This document shows, one piece after another, positions 1 through 9,945 of a DNA stretch of 64,000 nt; position 1 is the first letter of the stretch, and the number at the start of each line of letters is the position of its first letter. The position numbers and the translations under genes were made by a program. A model generated the notes under the pieces. The model was not told the origin of the DNA, did no database searches, and was given only the letters and a program-made list of their open reading frames with translations. This DNA is from Calothrix brevissima NIES-22 (GTDB lineage: Bacteria; Cyanobacteriota; Cyanobacteriia; Cyanobacteriales; Nostocaceae), in contig NZ_AP018207.1 of the NCBI RefSeq assembly GCF_002367995.1, forward strand, positions 3,161,083 through 3,225,082. The letters run 5' to 3'.

Positions 1-2
1 AT

Positions 3-101
3 TTAACTAAGCCATATTTAGAAGATAAATTAGTCACGACAATTGGGGATTTGGTTCAAGAACAAAGTCAGGAATCTACTAATTTGGTAATGATTCATTA
101 A
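3..101 (+). CDS. C-terminal end of an unidentified gene cut by the window edge
   Basis: The plus-strand frame is open from base 3 and reads 32 codons to TAA. The peptide starts LTKPYLEDKLVTTIGDLVQ and ends LVMIH. It is hydrophilic and I do not recognise it. It may simply be a chance open frame. The sequence left of the window would decide. Confidence 0.3.
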   Translation, partial: LTKPYLEDKLVTTIGDLVQEQSQESTNLVMIH

Positions 102-311
102 TTTATAAATCATTAGACTTCTTGCATAAATATTTTGGCGTTGTTGATTAATCCTTTGAAAGGCTCACGCATTCGGCGAAGCCATTCTCGCAGAGTAGGC
201 GCAAAGGCGCAAAGGCACAAAGAAGAACGCGAAAATTAGGACTTTTGCAAGATGTCTATTGATGAATTGTAGGGTGGGTAATAAATATCCGCCCTATTTT
301 ATGAAAATAAA

Positions 312-1229
312 TTAACGTTGAGGTGCGCCTTCACCAAACTTAATTATAAGTGCGATCGCCATACTCACCAGCATAATTAATGCCATACTCAAAGCGGAAC
401 CAAACCCCCAATTTTGAGTAGCGCCAAGAAATTGGTTATAGACTAATCTGGCTGCTGTCATGCTAGAAGCACCACCTAATAGTTCTGGGTTGATAAAATC
501 GCCTAAAGCTGTAATAAAAACAAGCATTGAACCAGCAGTTAATCCTGGTAGAGTTTGTGGTATTGTAACTTGCCAAAAAGCTTGTGTAGGATTTGCCCCT
601 AAATCGGCTGCTGCTTCTAGTAAACGCATATCTAACTTTTCTAAAGAAGCATATAAAATTAACACCATGTAAGGCAATAAACTGTAGCTCATGGAAATTA
701 ATACAGCCGGAGTATGGTTAAGTAATTCTAAAGGTTGTAAATGAAAAGTTTTTAATAAAGTATTTAATAAACCAGTCGGACGAAGAATCGTAATCCAAGC
801 ATAGGAACGCAATAAAGAAGATGTCCACAAAGGTAATATAAACGCTAATAATAATAAATTACGCCAGCGTTTAGTAACGATTTGCGCAATCCAGTAAGCT
901 ACAGGAAAGCTGAGAACTAAACAAATAATCGTAGTTGTTACAGCTAAACCTATTGAACGCAAAATTACGTGTAAATAAAGTGGATCGAATATCCGTAAAT
1001 AGTTTTCTATGCCACTAGGATTAACTAAATCTCCAGGGCGGATATTGGGTACTAAGCTCAACTGAAAAATAATCAATGTGGGTAGTACCAGCAAGAGTAC
1101 TAACCAAATTCCTGATGGTGCAAGTAATATTAAAGGTTGCAGCCAAGATAGATTTAGATACTTATGGTTGTCAAGTTTATCAATATTACTAACTGAATTT
1201 AATTGAGGTTCTGAAGTCTGATTATGCAT
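312..1229 (-). CDS. potB: ABC transporter permease, PotB-type (spermidine/putrescine)
   Basis: Inner-membrane permease subunit of a polyamine-type ABC importer. The 305-residue protein has a cytoplasmic N-terminus of about 30 residues followed by about six hydrophobic segments. Near residues 205-230 it carries the EAA loop (EAAADLGANPTQAFWQVTIP) that docks on the ATPase. Its length fits PotB. It begins 28 bp after the end of the potD-like gene on the same strand, with ATG start and no clear Shine-Dalgarno sequence. A PotC-type second permease normally follows, but none is visible in the 310 bp downstream. It either works as a homodimer or pairs with a permease elsewhere. The family is clear; the exact substrate is inferred. 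Confidence 0.88.
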   Translation of the reverse strand: MHNQTSEPQLNSVSNIDKLDNHKYLNLSWLQPLILLAPSGIWLVLLLVLPTLIIFQLSLVPNIRPGDLVNPSGIENYLRIFDPLYLHVILRSIGLAVTTTIICLVLSFPVAYWIAQIVTKRWRNLLLLAFILPLWTSSLLRSYAWITILRPTGLLNTLLKTFHLQPLELLNHTPAVLISMSYSLLPYMVLILYASLEKLDMRLLEAAADLGANPTQAFWQVTIPQTLPGLTAGSMLVFITALGDFINPELLGGASSMTAARLVYNQFLGATQNWGFGSALSMALIMLVSMAIALIIKFGEGAPQR

Positions 1230-1257
1230 AATATTTTTAATAATTCAAACAAAAAAA

Positions 1258-2340
1258 TTAACTACTAGTTAATTGCGTCCAATAGCGATCGTAAATTTCA
1301 TCAAATTTTCCTAAAGGTGTAATGCGTTCGCATTTTTCTAGAATTGACTCTGGTGGAAATAGACTATTATTTTGCTGTAAGCTGATAGGTAATTGTTCAA
1401 ATCCAGCCAGATTAGGCGTAGCAATATTTAGACGTTGGCTAATTTGGGCTGCTACTTCCGGCTGTAAAATAAAGTTAATCCAAGCATAGGCTCCATCGGG
1501 GTTAACAGCTGTTTTGGGAATTACGATTGTATCAGTCCATAATGAAGAACCACTCCGAGGAATTACATACTTTAATTTCGGATTTTCTTTGGTAACTCGG
1601 ATAGCATCAGCTGAGTAACACATAGCTAATAATAAATCCCCTGCGAGGATTTGATTTTGCCAAGCTTCAGTATCAAATGCAGTGATATTGGGTTTAAGTG
1701 CTTTCAATTTTTCATAAGCTTGTTGAATTTCATTTTCATTTTGCGAATTGTAGGAGTAACCCAGCATCCGCAAAACTGCACCCATGACTTCACGCACATC
1801 ATTTAGCAAAGTCATGCGTTTTTTAAGTTTGTCTTGATTTTGCCAAAGATAATCCCAATCTTCTGGTGCTTCTAAAACTTCAGAATTATAAACTAGACCT
1901 GTTGTACCCCAATTAAAGGGGATACTATAGCGGTTTTTCTGGTCATAGGTAGGATTTTGAAACCGGGGAGATAAATTTTCTAATCCTATGAGACGATTGT
2001 GATTTATTTCTGTTAATAAATCTTTTTCTACCATCTTTTGTACCATATAATCAGATGGATAGATAATGCTGTAATTACCACCACCGCCTGCTTGTAATTT
2101 AGCTAGCATGACATCATTAGATTCATAGACATCTGCTAGAATTTTCATTCCGGTTTGGGTACTAAAAGCTTTGAGTAATTGATTATCAGTATATTGCGTC
2201 CAAGTATATATATAAAGTTGGTCGCGTTGTCCTGAGGTTTTAGCACTAGCACGAACATCTGCTAGTCGCCAACCACATCCAGCTAAAGATAAGCTAGAAA
2301 GTGCTGTGATTTGTTGGATGAATTTGCGTCTGGTAGTCAT
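1258..2340 (-). CDS. potD: Periplasmic polyamine-binding lipoprotein, PotD-type
   Basis: Solute-binding component of the polyamine-type importer, 360 residues, typical for PotD/PotF. The N-terminus has twin arginines (TTRRKFIQ, residues 2-9) and a lipobox LAGC (19-22), so it is probably a Tat-exported lipoprotein anchored at Cys22. The mature part contains typical PotD motifs: LYIYTWTQY near the start, YPSDYMV, and PFNWGTTGLVYN in the hinge/ligand region. It lies in the operon order potA, four-helix gene, potD, potB. It is separated from the four-helix gene by a heptamer-repeat stretch, so cotranscription is inferred from strand and order. Spermidine versus putrescine cannot be told from sequence alone. 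Confidence 0.88.
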   Translation of the reverse strand: MTTRRKFIQQITALSSLSLAGCGWRLADVRASAKTSGQRDQLYIYTWTQYTDNQLLKAFSTQTGMKILADVYESNDVMLAKLQAGGGGNYSIIYPSDYMVQKMVEKDLLTEINHNRLIGLENLSPRFQNPTYDQKNRYSIPFNWGTTGLVYNSEVLEAPEDWDYLWQNQDKLKKRMTLLNDVREVMGAVLRMLGYSYNSQNENEIQQAYEKLKALKPNITAFDTEAWQNQILAGDLLLAMCYSADAIRVTKENPKLKYVIPRSGSSLWTDTIVIPKTAVNPDGAYAWINFILQPEVAAQISQRLNIATPNLAGFEQLPISLQQNNSLFPPESILEKCERITPLGKFDEIYDRYWTQLTSS

Positions 2341-2458
2341 TTGTTATTTGTCAATGGTCAATGGTCAATGGTCAATGGTCAATGGTGGTAATATCAACTT
2401 TAATTATTGCCTCTGGATTTTGGACTATTGACTTTGGACTATTGACTTTGGATTCTGA
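2341..2458. repeat. STRR heptamer tract between potD and the four-helix gene
   Basis: Just upstream of the potD start there are about five tandem GTCAATG heptamers, followed by two units of a longer repeat containing GGACTATTGACTTT. This is the short tandem repeat class common in Nostocales. It separates genes that would otherwise form a tight operon. Confidence 0.85.
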
Positions 2459-2833
2459 TTAATTATTTTCTGAAACTTGTCCGATAGATTTAAGATATGC
2501 ATTTAATTGTGGTGCTAATTCGTTAATCATTAATTTGAGTGTATTTACCTGTTCAATTGTTAACAGATTACGAGTATAAGCTCGTCTTAGCCAATGTTGG
2601 GTTTCGTTTAACGAACCTCTTGCCATTTTGACAAATCTTCTATTGTCTTGATAACTTCCTCTACCTACACCTTCTGCTATATTTGCGCCAATACTATCTG
2701 CTGCGCGCACAATCTGGTTACCAATCGTATTCTTGGCAAATAAATTCCATTGAGCAACTATTTTCCAAATAGTATCTGCTAGTTTTTCTGCTAATTGATA
2801 AACCCGTAATTCTTGAAAATATTTACTAGACAT
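2459..2833 (-). CDS. Four-helix-bundle protein (23S rRNA IVP / Avd-like family)
   Basis: This 124-residue protein matches the small 'four helix bundle' family (23S rRNA intervening-sequence protein, PF05635). Its recognisable motifs are FQELRVYQLAEKLADTIW at the N-terminus, IGNQIVRAADSIGANIAEG in the middle and GSLNETQHWLRRA after it. The family includes Avd, the accessory protein of diversity-generating retroelements, but no reverse transcriptase is near. Its function is unknown. It sits between potA and potD on the same strand, with heptamer arrays on both sides, which suggests insertion into a transporter operon. A role in transport is not implied. Confidence 0.8.
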   Translation of the reverse strand: MSSKYFQELRVYQLAEKLADTIWKIVAQWNLFAKNTIGNQIVRAADSIGANIAEGVGRGSYQDNRRFVKMARGSLNETQHWLRRAYTRNLLTIEQVNTLKLMINELAPQLNAYLKSIGQVSENN

Positions 2834-2837
2834 CTAT

Positions 2838-2912
2838 CAACCATTGACCCTGGACTATTGACTATTGACCCTGGACTATTGACTATTGACTATTGACTAT
2901 TGACTATTGACA
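2838..2912. repeat. STRR tract that runs into the potA stop codon
   Basis: Tandem copies of the heptamer GACTATT, mixed with GACCCTG variants, fill the potA/four-helix gap. The array reaches into the potA reading frame: the potA stop codon (2904-2906, complement) is part of the last heptamer. Confidence 0.85.
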
Positions 2913-4031
2913 AATCGCCAAACAATCATTTTCCGCCCACCAAGCATAAATTGGTGTATTGGGGTCAGGTAAGCTACCAAAGGTGTTAGGTTGTAAGACA
3001 TTAATATTAATGCCGTTGATTAATTCAACGACATAATTAACATGAGTACCTAAATACATAATGTTAATTAGTCGCCCCTCAAAGCAGTTATGAGGGAAAT
3101 TAGGTGGATAAAGTGAAAGTTGAATTTTTTCGGGACGGACGCTAACTACTACTGGCTGGGTGATTTCTGTAGGCGTTTCTTCGCGACGGTTAACGATGAT
3201 TGTTAGTCCTGTTTTCGTCTCGATTTGCACTGTAGAAGCTTCTACGCCTATAATTTCACCGCTAAACAAATTAGTATCACCAATAAAATCCGCGACAAAA
3301 GATGTCCGAGGAAATTCGTAGATTTGGCTGGGAGTCCCGATTTGCTCTATTTTCCCTTGATTGATCACAGCAATGCGATCGCTCAATGATAAGGCTTCTT
3401 CTTGGTCGTGGGTGACCATGATAAAGGTCAATTGTAATTCTTTATGGAGATTGATTAACTCTACTTGCATTTCTTTACGTAGCTTTAAATCTAATGCTCC
3501 CAGGGGTTCATCGAGTAACAGTACTGAGGGACGGTTGACTAAAGCCCTCGCTAAAGCTACTCTCTGCTGTTGTCCTCCAGAAAGTTGATTAGGAAAGCGC
3601 GATCGCAAACTTTCCATTTTCACCAGTTTTAAAGCTTCTTTAACTCGGCGATCGATTTCTGGTTTGCGCAATTTTTTCAAGCGCAGTCCAAAAGCGATGT
3701 TATCCCATACATTTAAGTGATTGAACAATGCATAGCTTTGAAATACAGTATTGACAGGTCGGCGATAAGGCGGGACATTAGTCATAAACTGACCTTGAAT
3801 CAATACCCTACCAGCGTCCGCTTCTTCAAACCCAGCAATTAAACGTAATAATGTGGTCTTGCCACAACCGGAAGGGCCTAAGATACTAAAAAATTCTCCT
3901 TGCCTAACGTCCAAGTCTACGCCATTAACAGCCGGTTCTTGGTTAAAAAACTTGAACACGTTACGCAGCTCAACATCTAGCGGCTGCAAAGCCATCATTT
4001 CCCCCCGATCCTGCGTCACAGTTTGAGCCAT
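2904..4031 (-). CDS. potA: ABC transporter ATP-binding protein, PotA-type
   Basis: ATPase subunit of the polyamine-type importer, 375 residues. Motifs in order: Walker [10 protein letters not shown] (about 52-60), Q-loop in [10 protein letters not shown], signature LSGGQQQR (150-157), Walker B LLLDEP (171-176), and the H-loop [12 protein letters not shown]-terminal TOBE-type regulatory domain follows (about 240-370). First gene of the minus-strand operon and divergent from the PBP2 gene, with 221 bp between them for both promoters. An internal Met at residue 12 or 13 is an alternative start. The last residue and the stop lie in an STRR heptamer. Confidence 0.92.
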   Translation of the reverse strand: MAQTVTQDRGEMMALQPLDVELRNVFKFFNQEPAVNGVDLDVRQGEFFSILGPSGCGKTTLLRLIAGFEEADAGRVLIQGQFMTNVPPYRRPVNTVFQSYALFNHLNVWDNIAFGLRLKKLRKPEIDRRVKEALKLVKMESLRSRFPNQLSGGQQQRVALARALVNRPSVLLLDEPLGALDLKLRKEMQVELINLHKELQLTFIMVTHDQEEALSLSDRIAVINQGKIEQIGTPSQIYEFPRTSFVADFIGDTNLFSGEIIGVEASTVQIETKTGLTIIVNRREETPTEITQPVVVSVRPEKIQLSLYPPNFPHNCFEGRLINIMYLGTHVNYVVELINGININVLQPNTFGSLPDPNTPIYAWWAENDCLAICQ

Positions 4032-4252
4032 AATCCTCAGTAGAATGCCGTGAGCCTACGCGATCGTGCCACATTCAGGTAGTTTATTAACCAGCTGACC
4101 TCTGGCACTTTGGTTCATTGTATCCGTCAAAAACTATTGATTGGGAAGATGTTCTCGGAATTATTTGCCGATTCATACTGAGTACCGTGCTAGAGGATTG
4201 TGTATAGCAAGTAATAGTAAATTTCTAAATCTTCGTTATCGTAATTTTTTTT

Positions 4253-6103
4253 ATGGCTTTATTACCATCATCTCTACCAGGTAGCAATAAAGACACACGT
4301 ACAGTCGGCCGTGGTTTTCAATCAATTGTTTTAATCGTTTTTACGTTAGTGATGACGGCGGGAATCGACGCTCGTCTGGCTTATTTACAAATTGTCGAAG
4401 GGCCAAAACTACGCCAACGAGCCGAATCTAACCGCATTCGCATGATTCCCAAGCAACCAGAACGAGGTAATATTTTTGACCGTAATGGTAAACTTTTAGC
4501 TAGTACTCGCTATCCTCATTCAGTATATCTGTGGCCAATGGCACATAACAAGCCTTCCTGGTCGGTTGTTGCGCCACGTTTGGAGAAAATTCTCAACATC
4601 AGCCAAGAAGAGATGGAAAAGAAGCTCAATCAGGCTGGTGTGAATTCTGCTTCACTTGTCAGGATTGCTCGCGATATCAGTGAAGCACAAATCACAGCAT
4701 TAAAAGAGTATGCGAATGAACTTCCTGATGTGGAAATTAATACAGAAGCTGTGCGTTACTATCCTTCAGGGACAGAATTAGCCCATGTTTTAGGTTATAC
4801 CAGAGAACTCACTCCAGAACAGTTAAAGGAGAAGAAAAAGGAAGGCTACAGGCTGGGTGATGTGATTGGACAAATGGGGGTAGAAAAAGCTTATGAAAAG
4901 CTGCTACGCGGCGAATGGGGCGGTCAACAGGTAGAAGTTGATGGTGCTGGTCGTCCAATCCGGGTTTTGGGCGAAAAGCAAGCTAAAGCAGGGAATGATT
5001 TGCACTTGACGATAGATTTAAATTTACAAAGAGCAGCCGACCAAGCTTTAGGGAAATATCAAGGTGCAGTTGTCGCCTTAGATCCGAATAACGGTGCTGT
5101 TTTAGCAATGGCTTCTCACCCCACTTTCGACCCGAATATTTTTTCTAAGCAAAAACTCTCACAAAAAGATTGGGAAAGCGTACAAAGTAAAGACCATCCG
5201 TTAGTTAACCGCGCTTTAAGTGCTTTTCCCCCAGCTAGTACCTTCAAAATTATTACTACCTCAGCTGGTTTAGAAACTGGTAAATTCTCGCCGGATAGCG
5301 TCTTACAAACCTTTGGTTCTTTGACTGTGGGTGGGGTAACCTTTGGCGAATGGAACCACGCCGGATTTGGGCCTTTGGGATTTCCCAGAGCGATCGCTAT
5401 GAGTAGTGATACATTTTTCTATCAAGTAGGTAGAAGAGTCGGTGGCCCAGATTTAATCGCCTGGAGTCGTAAATATGGATTTGGTCAAAAAACTGGGATT
5501 GAATTTGCGAATGAAGAATCCAAAGGTTTAGTCCCAGATGAAACCTGGAAGCAGAAAGTATTTAAAATGGCCTGGACTGTGGGCGACACTATTAATATGT
5601 CCATTGGTCAAGGTGCTTTGCAGGTAACGCCCCTACAATCAGCCATTATGTTTTCTGTTCCTGCTAATGGCGGTTATCGCGTTAAGCCACACTTACTTAA
5701 AGACCATGAAGAAGCAAAAAGCTGGCGCGTATCATTAAATATGAAGCCCTCAACCATCAGAGTTTTGCGGGATGGATTGCGCAAAGTGGTGAGTGAAGGT
5801 ACAGGAAAACGCTTAGACGTACCGACTATAGCCCCAGCTTCAGGTAAAAGTGGTACTGCTGAAGCCGGTGTTGGTCGCCCCAATCATACATGGTTTGGCG
5901 CTTACGCCCCCAGCGATAAACCAGAAATTGTTGTCGTCGCCTTTGGGGAAAATTCAGGGGATCACGGTGGGACTGTTTGCGGACCAATAGCTTTACAAGT
6001 ATTAGAAGCTTATTTTCAGCATAAATATCCCGGTAAATATCAAAAATCCCAGTCTGATTCAGCATCTGGTAATTCCAAGCCTGGAAATGGTACTGGAGAT
6101 TGA
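4253..6103 (+). CDS. mrdA: Penicillin-binding protein 2 (class B PBP), copy 1
   Basis: Peptidoglycan DD-transpeptidase of the elongation machinery, 616 residues. Residues 22-40 form the membrane anchor. A PBP dimerisation/pedestal domain follows (RGNIFDRNGKLLA at 71-83; DVIGQMGVEKAYE at 203-215). The transpeptidase domain has the catalytic motif SxxK (Ser329-T-F-Lys332 in PPASTFK), the SSD motif (384-386) and KSGT (532-535). All three active-site motifs are intact. The C-terminal tail is Ser/Gly/Asn-rich and low complexity. A closely similar paralogue follows directly on the same strand. No Shine-Dalgarno is obvious upstream of the ATG. The PBP2 assignment is firm; the split of work between the copies is unknown. 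Confidence 0.92.
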   Translation: MALLPSSLPGSNKDTRTVGRGFQSIVLIVFTLVMTAGIDARLAYLQIVEGPKLRQRAESNRIRMIPKQPERGNIFDRNGKLLASTRYPHSVYLWPMAHNKPSWSVVAPRLEKILNISQEEMEKKLNQAGVNSASLVRIARDISEAQITALKEYANELPDVEINTEAVRYYPSGTELAHVLGYTRELTPEQLKEKKKEGYRLGDVIGQMGVEKAYEKLLRGEWGGQQVEVDGAGRPIRVLGEKQAKAGNDLHLTIDLNLQRAADQALGKYQGAVVALDPNNGAVLAMASHPTFDPNIFSKQKLSQKDWESVQSKDHPLVNRALSAFPPASTFKIITTSAGLETGKFSPDSVLQTFGSLTVGGVTFGEWNHAGFGPLGFPRAIAMSSDTFFYQVGRRVGGPDLIAWSRKYGFGQKTGIEFANEESKGLVPDETWKQKVFKMAWTVGDTINMSIGQGALQVTPLQSAIMFSVPANGGYRVKPHLLKDHEEAKSWRVSLNMKPSTIRVLRDGLRKVVSEGTGKRLDVPTIAPASGKSGTAEAGVGRPNHTWFGAYAPSDKPEIVVVAFGENSGDHGGTVCGPIALQVLEAYFQHKYPGKYQKSQSDSASGNSKPGNGTGD

Positions 6104-6107
6104 TATT

Positions 6108-6205
6108 TTAATGGTCAATGGTCAATGGTCAATGGTCAATGGTCAACTGTCAACTGTCAACTGTCAACTGTCAACTGTCAACTGTCAACTGTCAACAGAT
6201 AACTG
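6108..6205. repeat. STRR arrays between the two PBP2 genes
   Basis: About four GGTCAAT heptamers are followed by about eight CAACTGT heptamers. This fills much of the 200-bp gap between the tandem PBP2 genes. No terminator is evident. Confidence 0.85.
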
Positions 6206-6328
6206 ACTATTGACTAATTAACCATCATTGTTTTTGATACTCACCCTTGAGCGATCGCAATAGATCGCTGGTTAAAGAATCCACATAATTGTATAAATTA
6301 TATTAATTTGGCAGTCATTACTCGTGCT

Positions 6329-8146
6329 ATGGCCCTAATAGAACCTACTCCACTGGGAAGAGCAAAAAATACCCGTACTGTTGGTAAAAGTTTTCAGCCA
6401 ACATTCCTGATTATATTTACGCTGTTAATGACAAGTGCCATAGGTGCGCGGTTAGCATATTTACAAATAGTCGAAGGTGCAAATCATCGGCAACGCGCTG
6501 AATCTAACCGCATTAGAATCATCCCCAAACAGCCAGAAAGGGGTAATATTTTTGACCGTAATGGCAAACTTTTAGCTAGTACTCGCTATCCGCGATCGGT
6601 ATATTTATGGCCGATGGCTCATACCAAGCCTTCTTGGCCTGTGGTGGGGGCGCGGCTAGCGCAAATTCTTGATATACCGCAAAAAGATATTGAAAAAAAG
6701 TTAAAAGAAGCTGGTAGGAATTCTTCAACACTAGTAAGAATTGCCAGGGATTTAGATGAAGCCGAAGTTACTGCCTTAAAAGAATATCAAAACGAATTAA
6801 CAGATGTAGAAATCCATTTGGAAGCAGTACGTTATTATCCCCACGGTAGACCAATGGCTCATGTACTTGGTTATACTCGCGAACTGACTGCTGAACAGTT
6901 AAACAAGAAGCGCCAAGAAGGCTATCGCTTGGGAGATGTGATTGGTCAGATGGGGGTGGAAAAAGCCTACGAAAAGCAACTTAGAGGTGAATGGGGCGGT
7001 CAACAAGTAGAAGTTGATGGTGCTGGTAGACCACTTAGGGTTTTGGGGGAGAAACAAGCTAAGGCTGGTAACGATTTGCACTTAACCATTGATTTGGAAA
7101 TGCAAAAGACAGCAGAAAAAGCCTTAGGTACCCGTAATGGTGCGATCGTTGCCCTCGATCCCAAAAATGGCGCGGTTCTGGCACTGGTATCTCACCCTAC
7201 CTTTGATCCCAATATTTTCTCAAAGCAGAAACTCTCGCAAAAAGACTGGGACACTGTACAGGGCGAAGAACATCCTTTGGTGAATCGTGCTTTAAGTGCC
7301 TTTCCTCCTGCTAGTACCTTTAAAATCGTCACCACAACTGCTGGCTTAGAATCGGGTAAATTTTCTCCTAGTACCGTGCTGTCAACCTACGGTTCCTTAA
7401 CGATTGGCGGCACTACTTTTGGCGAATGGAACCACGCCGGATTTGGGCCTTTAGGCTTTGTTGGTGCATTACAGTGGAGTAGCGATACATTCTTTTATCA
7501 AATTGGTAGGGGAGTCGGTGGCCCAACTTTGATTGAGTGGACGCGCAAGTATGGATTTGGGGAAAAAACTGGCTTTGAGTTTGCTGCCGATGAAGCCAGA
7601 GGTTTAGTCCCCGATGAGAACTGGAAGCAGAAAGTCTGGAAAATGCCCTGGACTGTAGGCGACAGCATTAATATGTCCATTGGTCAAGGTGCTTTACAAA
7701 CTACGCCACTACAAGTAGCAATTATGTTTGCTGTACCTGCTAATGGTGGTTACCGAGTCCAGCCGCATTTACTTAAAGACAACGAAGATGCAAAAAGTTG
7801 GCGTTCATCGTTAAATATGAAACCAACAACCATTAAGGTACTCCAGGAAGGACTGCGAAAAGTTGTATCTGAAGGTACAGGTAAAGCTTTAAATCAACCC
7901 ACAGTTCCCCCAGTAGCAGGTAAAAGCGGTACAGCCGAAGCCTGGAAACGTGGTGTCAAGCAAAATCATGCTTGGTTTGGTGCTTACGCGCCAGCCGATA
8001 AACCAGAGGTATTAATAGTAGCCTTCGCCGAACATTCTGGAGGCGGTGGCGGTAGCGTCGCTGCGCCAATGATTTTAGAAATCATGGAAGAATATTTTCA
8101 CCGGAAGTACCCCGGTAAGTATCAGAAGCCAGTAGCGAAGAAATAA
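6329..8146 (+). CDS. mrdA: Penicillin-binding protein 2 (class B PBP), copy 2
   Basis: Tandem paralogue of the preceding PBP2, about 605 residues. I chose the ATG at 6329 because MALIEPTP aligns with the start of copy 1; a TTG seven codons upstream is in frame. Membrane anchor, pedestal domain and transpeptidase domain match copy 1 almost motif for motif: PPASTFK, SSD and KSGTAEA. The clearest differences are a different stretch around the SSD motif (FVGALQWSSDTF versus FPRAIAMSSDTF), an insertion after the KSGT motif (WKRGVKQ), and a short lysine-rich C-terminus instead of the Ser/Gly tail. Both copies look functional, which argues for subfunctionalisation over decay. Confidence 0.92.
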   Translation: MALIEPTPLGRAKNTRTVGKSFQPTFLIIFTLLMTSAIGARLAYLQIVEGANHRQRAESNRIRIIPKQPERGNIFDRNGKLLASTRYPRSVYLWPMAHTKPSWPVVGARLAQILDIPQKDIEKKLKEAGRNSSTLVRIARDLDEAEVTALKEYQNELTDVEIHLEAVRYYPHGRPMAHVLGYTRELTAEQLNKKRQEGYRLGDVIGQMGVEKAYEKQLRGEWGGQQVEVDGAGRPLRVLGEKQAKAGNDLHLTIDLEMQKTAEKALGTRNGAIVALDPKNGAVLALVSHPTFDPNIFSKQKLSQKDWDTVQGEEHPLVNRALSAFPPASTFKIVTTTAGLESGKFSPSTVLSTYGSLTIGGTTFGEWNHAGFGPLGFVGALQWSSDTFFYQIGRGVGGPTLIEWTRKYGFGEKTGFEFAADEARGLVPDENWKQKVWKMPWTVGDSINMSIGQGALQTTPLQVAIMFAVPANGGYRVQPHLLKDNEDAKSWRSSLNMKPTTIKVLQEGLRKVVSEGTGKALNQPTVPPVAGKSGTAEAWKRGVKQNHAWFGAYAPADKPEVLIVAFAEHSGGGGGSVAAPMILEIMEEYFHRKYPGKYQKPVAKK

Positions 8147-8149
8147 TGG

Positions 8150-8272
8150 TGCAGGGGGCAGGGAAGGGGGACAAGGAGGACAAGGGGGACAAGGGGGACA
8201 AGGGGGACAAGGAGGAAAAATACCCAATGCCCAATGACAAATGACAAATGACAAATGACAAATGACAAATGA
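8150..8272. repeat. GGGGGACAA and AATGACA tandem repeats upstream of purM
   Basis: About six units of a 9-mer of the type GGGGGACAA, then about six AATGACA heptamers. The same 9-mer family recurs near 17,760, 19,190, 49,490, 51,090 and 51,800. Confidence 0.85.
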
Positions 8273-8350
8273 CCAGATTAGTAAAGATTATGTGATGATG
8301 TTCTATGTGTGTAAAGAATTAATAACAGAGCAGTCAGGAAGCGGTTAGGA

Positions 8351-9376
8351 ATGGATTATCGGGATGCTGGGGTTGATGTTGAGGCTGGGCGAGCCTTTGT
8401 AGACCAAATTCGCAATTTGGTTCACAGTACTTTTAGAAAGGAAGTACTTGGTGGATTGGGCGGTTTTGGTGGTTGCTTCCAGCTTCCTAGTGGTTATCAG
8501 GAACCTGTGTTGGTTTCTGGTACTGATGGTGTCGGTACAAAGCTGAAAATCGCTCAAATTCTCAATCGCCACGATACTGTAGGTATTGATTTGGTGGCGA
8601 TGTGTGTGAACGATGTGCTGACTTCTGGGGCGGAACCGTTGTTTTTTTTGGACTATTTAGCCACAGGGAAGCTGGAGAAGGAACAATTAACTGAGGTTGT
8701 GGCGGGTATAGCCTCTGGATGTAAGCAAGCTGGTTGTGCTTTGCTGGGTGGCGAAACAGCAGAAATGCCCGGTTTTTACCAAGTGGGTGAGTATGATTTG
8801 GCGGGATTCTGTGTGGGAATCGTCGAAAAAAGCCAAATGTTAGATGGTTCTCAGGTAAAAGTGGGAGATATTGCGATCGCACTTGCTAGCGCCGGTGTTC
8901 ATAGTAATGGCTTAAGTTTAGTCCGTAAGGTTGTTAGCGATCGCGGATTTGCTTGGGATCAACGCCCAGAATTATTAGGTGGGCAAACTATCGCCGAAAC
9001 TTTTCTCACCCCCACCAGAATTTATGTCAAACCCGTACTCGCTGCCCGTAAAGCAGGTTTAGAAATTCACGGGATGGCGCATATTACAGGTGGTGGTTTA
9101 CCAGAAAATTTACCCAGATGTTTGGGCACAAATCAAGCAATTAAAATTAACCCTAATAGTTGGCAAATTCCGCCCATTTTTCAGTGGCTAGCCCAAGCAG
9201 GTAATGTAAATCCTGAGGCTATGTACAATACTTTTAATATGGGTATTGGTTTTGTGCTTTTAGTACCTCCAACACAAGCAGAACAAACAATTAACTACTT
9301 TAAATCAGAAGAAATACCTGCTTTTGCCATTGGTGAAGTAATTACCCGCGATAATTCATTAGTTGGATTACTTTGA
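8351..9376 (+). CDS. purM: Phosphoribosylformylglycinamidine cyclo-ligase (AIR synthetase)
   Basis: Fifth step of de novo purine synthesis: ATP-dependent ring closure of FGAM to aminoimidazole ribonucleotide, in the cytosol. The 341-residue length is normal. The start [13 protein letters not shown] is the usual PurM N-terminus and is preceded by a TAGGA ribosome-binding site. Motifs: [14 protein letters not shown], the metal/ATP loop [24 protein letters not shown], and [14 protein letters not shown]. It stands alone between repeat-rich gaps. Confidence 0.96.
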   Translation: MDYRDAGVDVEAGRAFVDQIRNLVHSTFRKEVLGGLGGFGGCFQLPSGYQEPVLVSGTDGVGTKLKIAQILNRHDTVGIDLVAMCVNDVLTSGAEPLFFLDYLATGKLEKEQLTEVVAGIASGCKQAGCALLGGETAEMPGFYQVGEYDLAGFCVGIVEKSQMLDGSQVKVGDIAIALASAGVHSNGLSLVRKVVSDRGFAWDQRPELLGGQTIAETFLTPTRIYVKPVLAARKAGLEIHGMAHITGGGLPENLPRCLGTNQAIKINPNSWQIPPIFQWLAQAGNVNPEAMYNTFNMGIGFVLLVPPTQAEQTINYFKSEEIPAFAIGEVITRDNSLVGLL

Positions 9377-9945
9377 TAAATCAAAAAATTGATGCAGGTT
9401 ATGCAGAAATATTGAGGTTTGCTCTGTCTCATCACCTCAATAACCGCATAATTACGCTATTTTCGCCATGAATAGTACCAAGCAAAAACTGAATGCGGCA
9501 GTATGGCAACGTTATTAGCGTTACCATAGAAAGAACTTATGTTAGCAAACGTTATTTGCCCAGGTATAAATTAATTAGGGTGCTAAAAAATACATAATTT
9601 GTAGGGGCGGTTTTCTGAGATATTGAGTCTCAAAAAAGTTCTGTAGATGAAACCCGCCTGTACAAATGTCTCCAGAGGAAAATTTTCTCAACCATTGACA
9701 ATTGACAATTGACTATTGACTAACCAGATGGCAGTAATTGTTACCTATTCTGATTGATTCAATTGAAAATACTCATCGCCGTCAGTGTTGAGATTTGCTA
9801 ACGTAGTCTTAATATATTGAAAACTTTGCGGTCAAAGTCAAAAAAATCACTAAAACACTAATTCAAAGTGTTGGGTGTTTATTATCTAAAAATGTGTGGC
9901 GTGTTCTTGTGTGACTAACAATTTACTTTTATCTTAGAGGGGGTT
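9377..9945. other. Intergenic region, purM to PHP gene
   Basis: 569 bp without a recognisable gene. It holds an interspersed motif starting GTAGGGGCGG near 9602, with a partly complementary AAACCCGCC near 9650, and a short STRR tract near 9690-9722. AGAGGGGG just before 9946 is a strong ribosome-binding site for the PHP gene. Confidence 0.6.
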
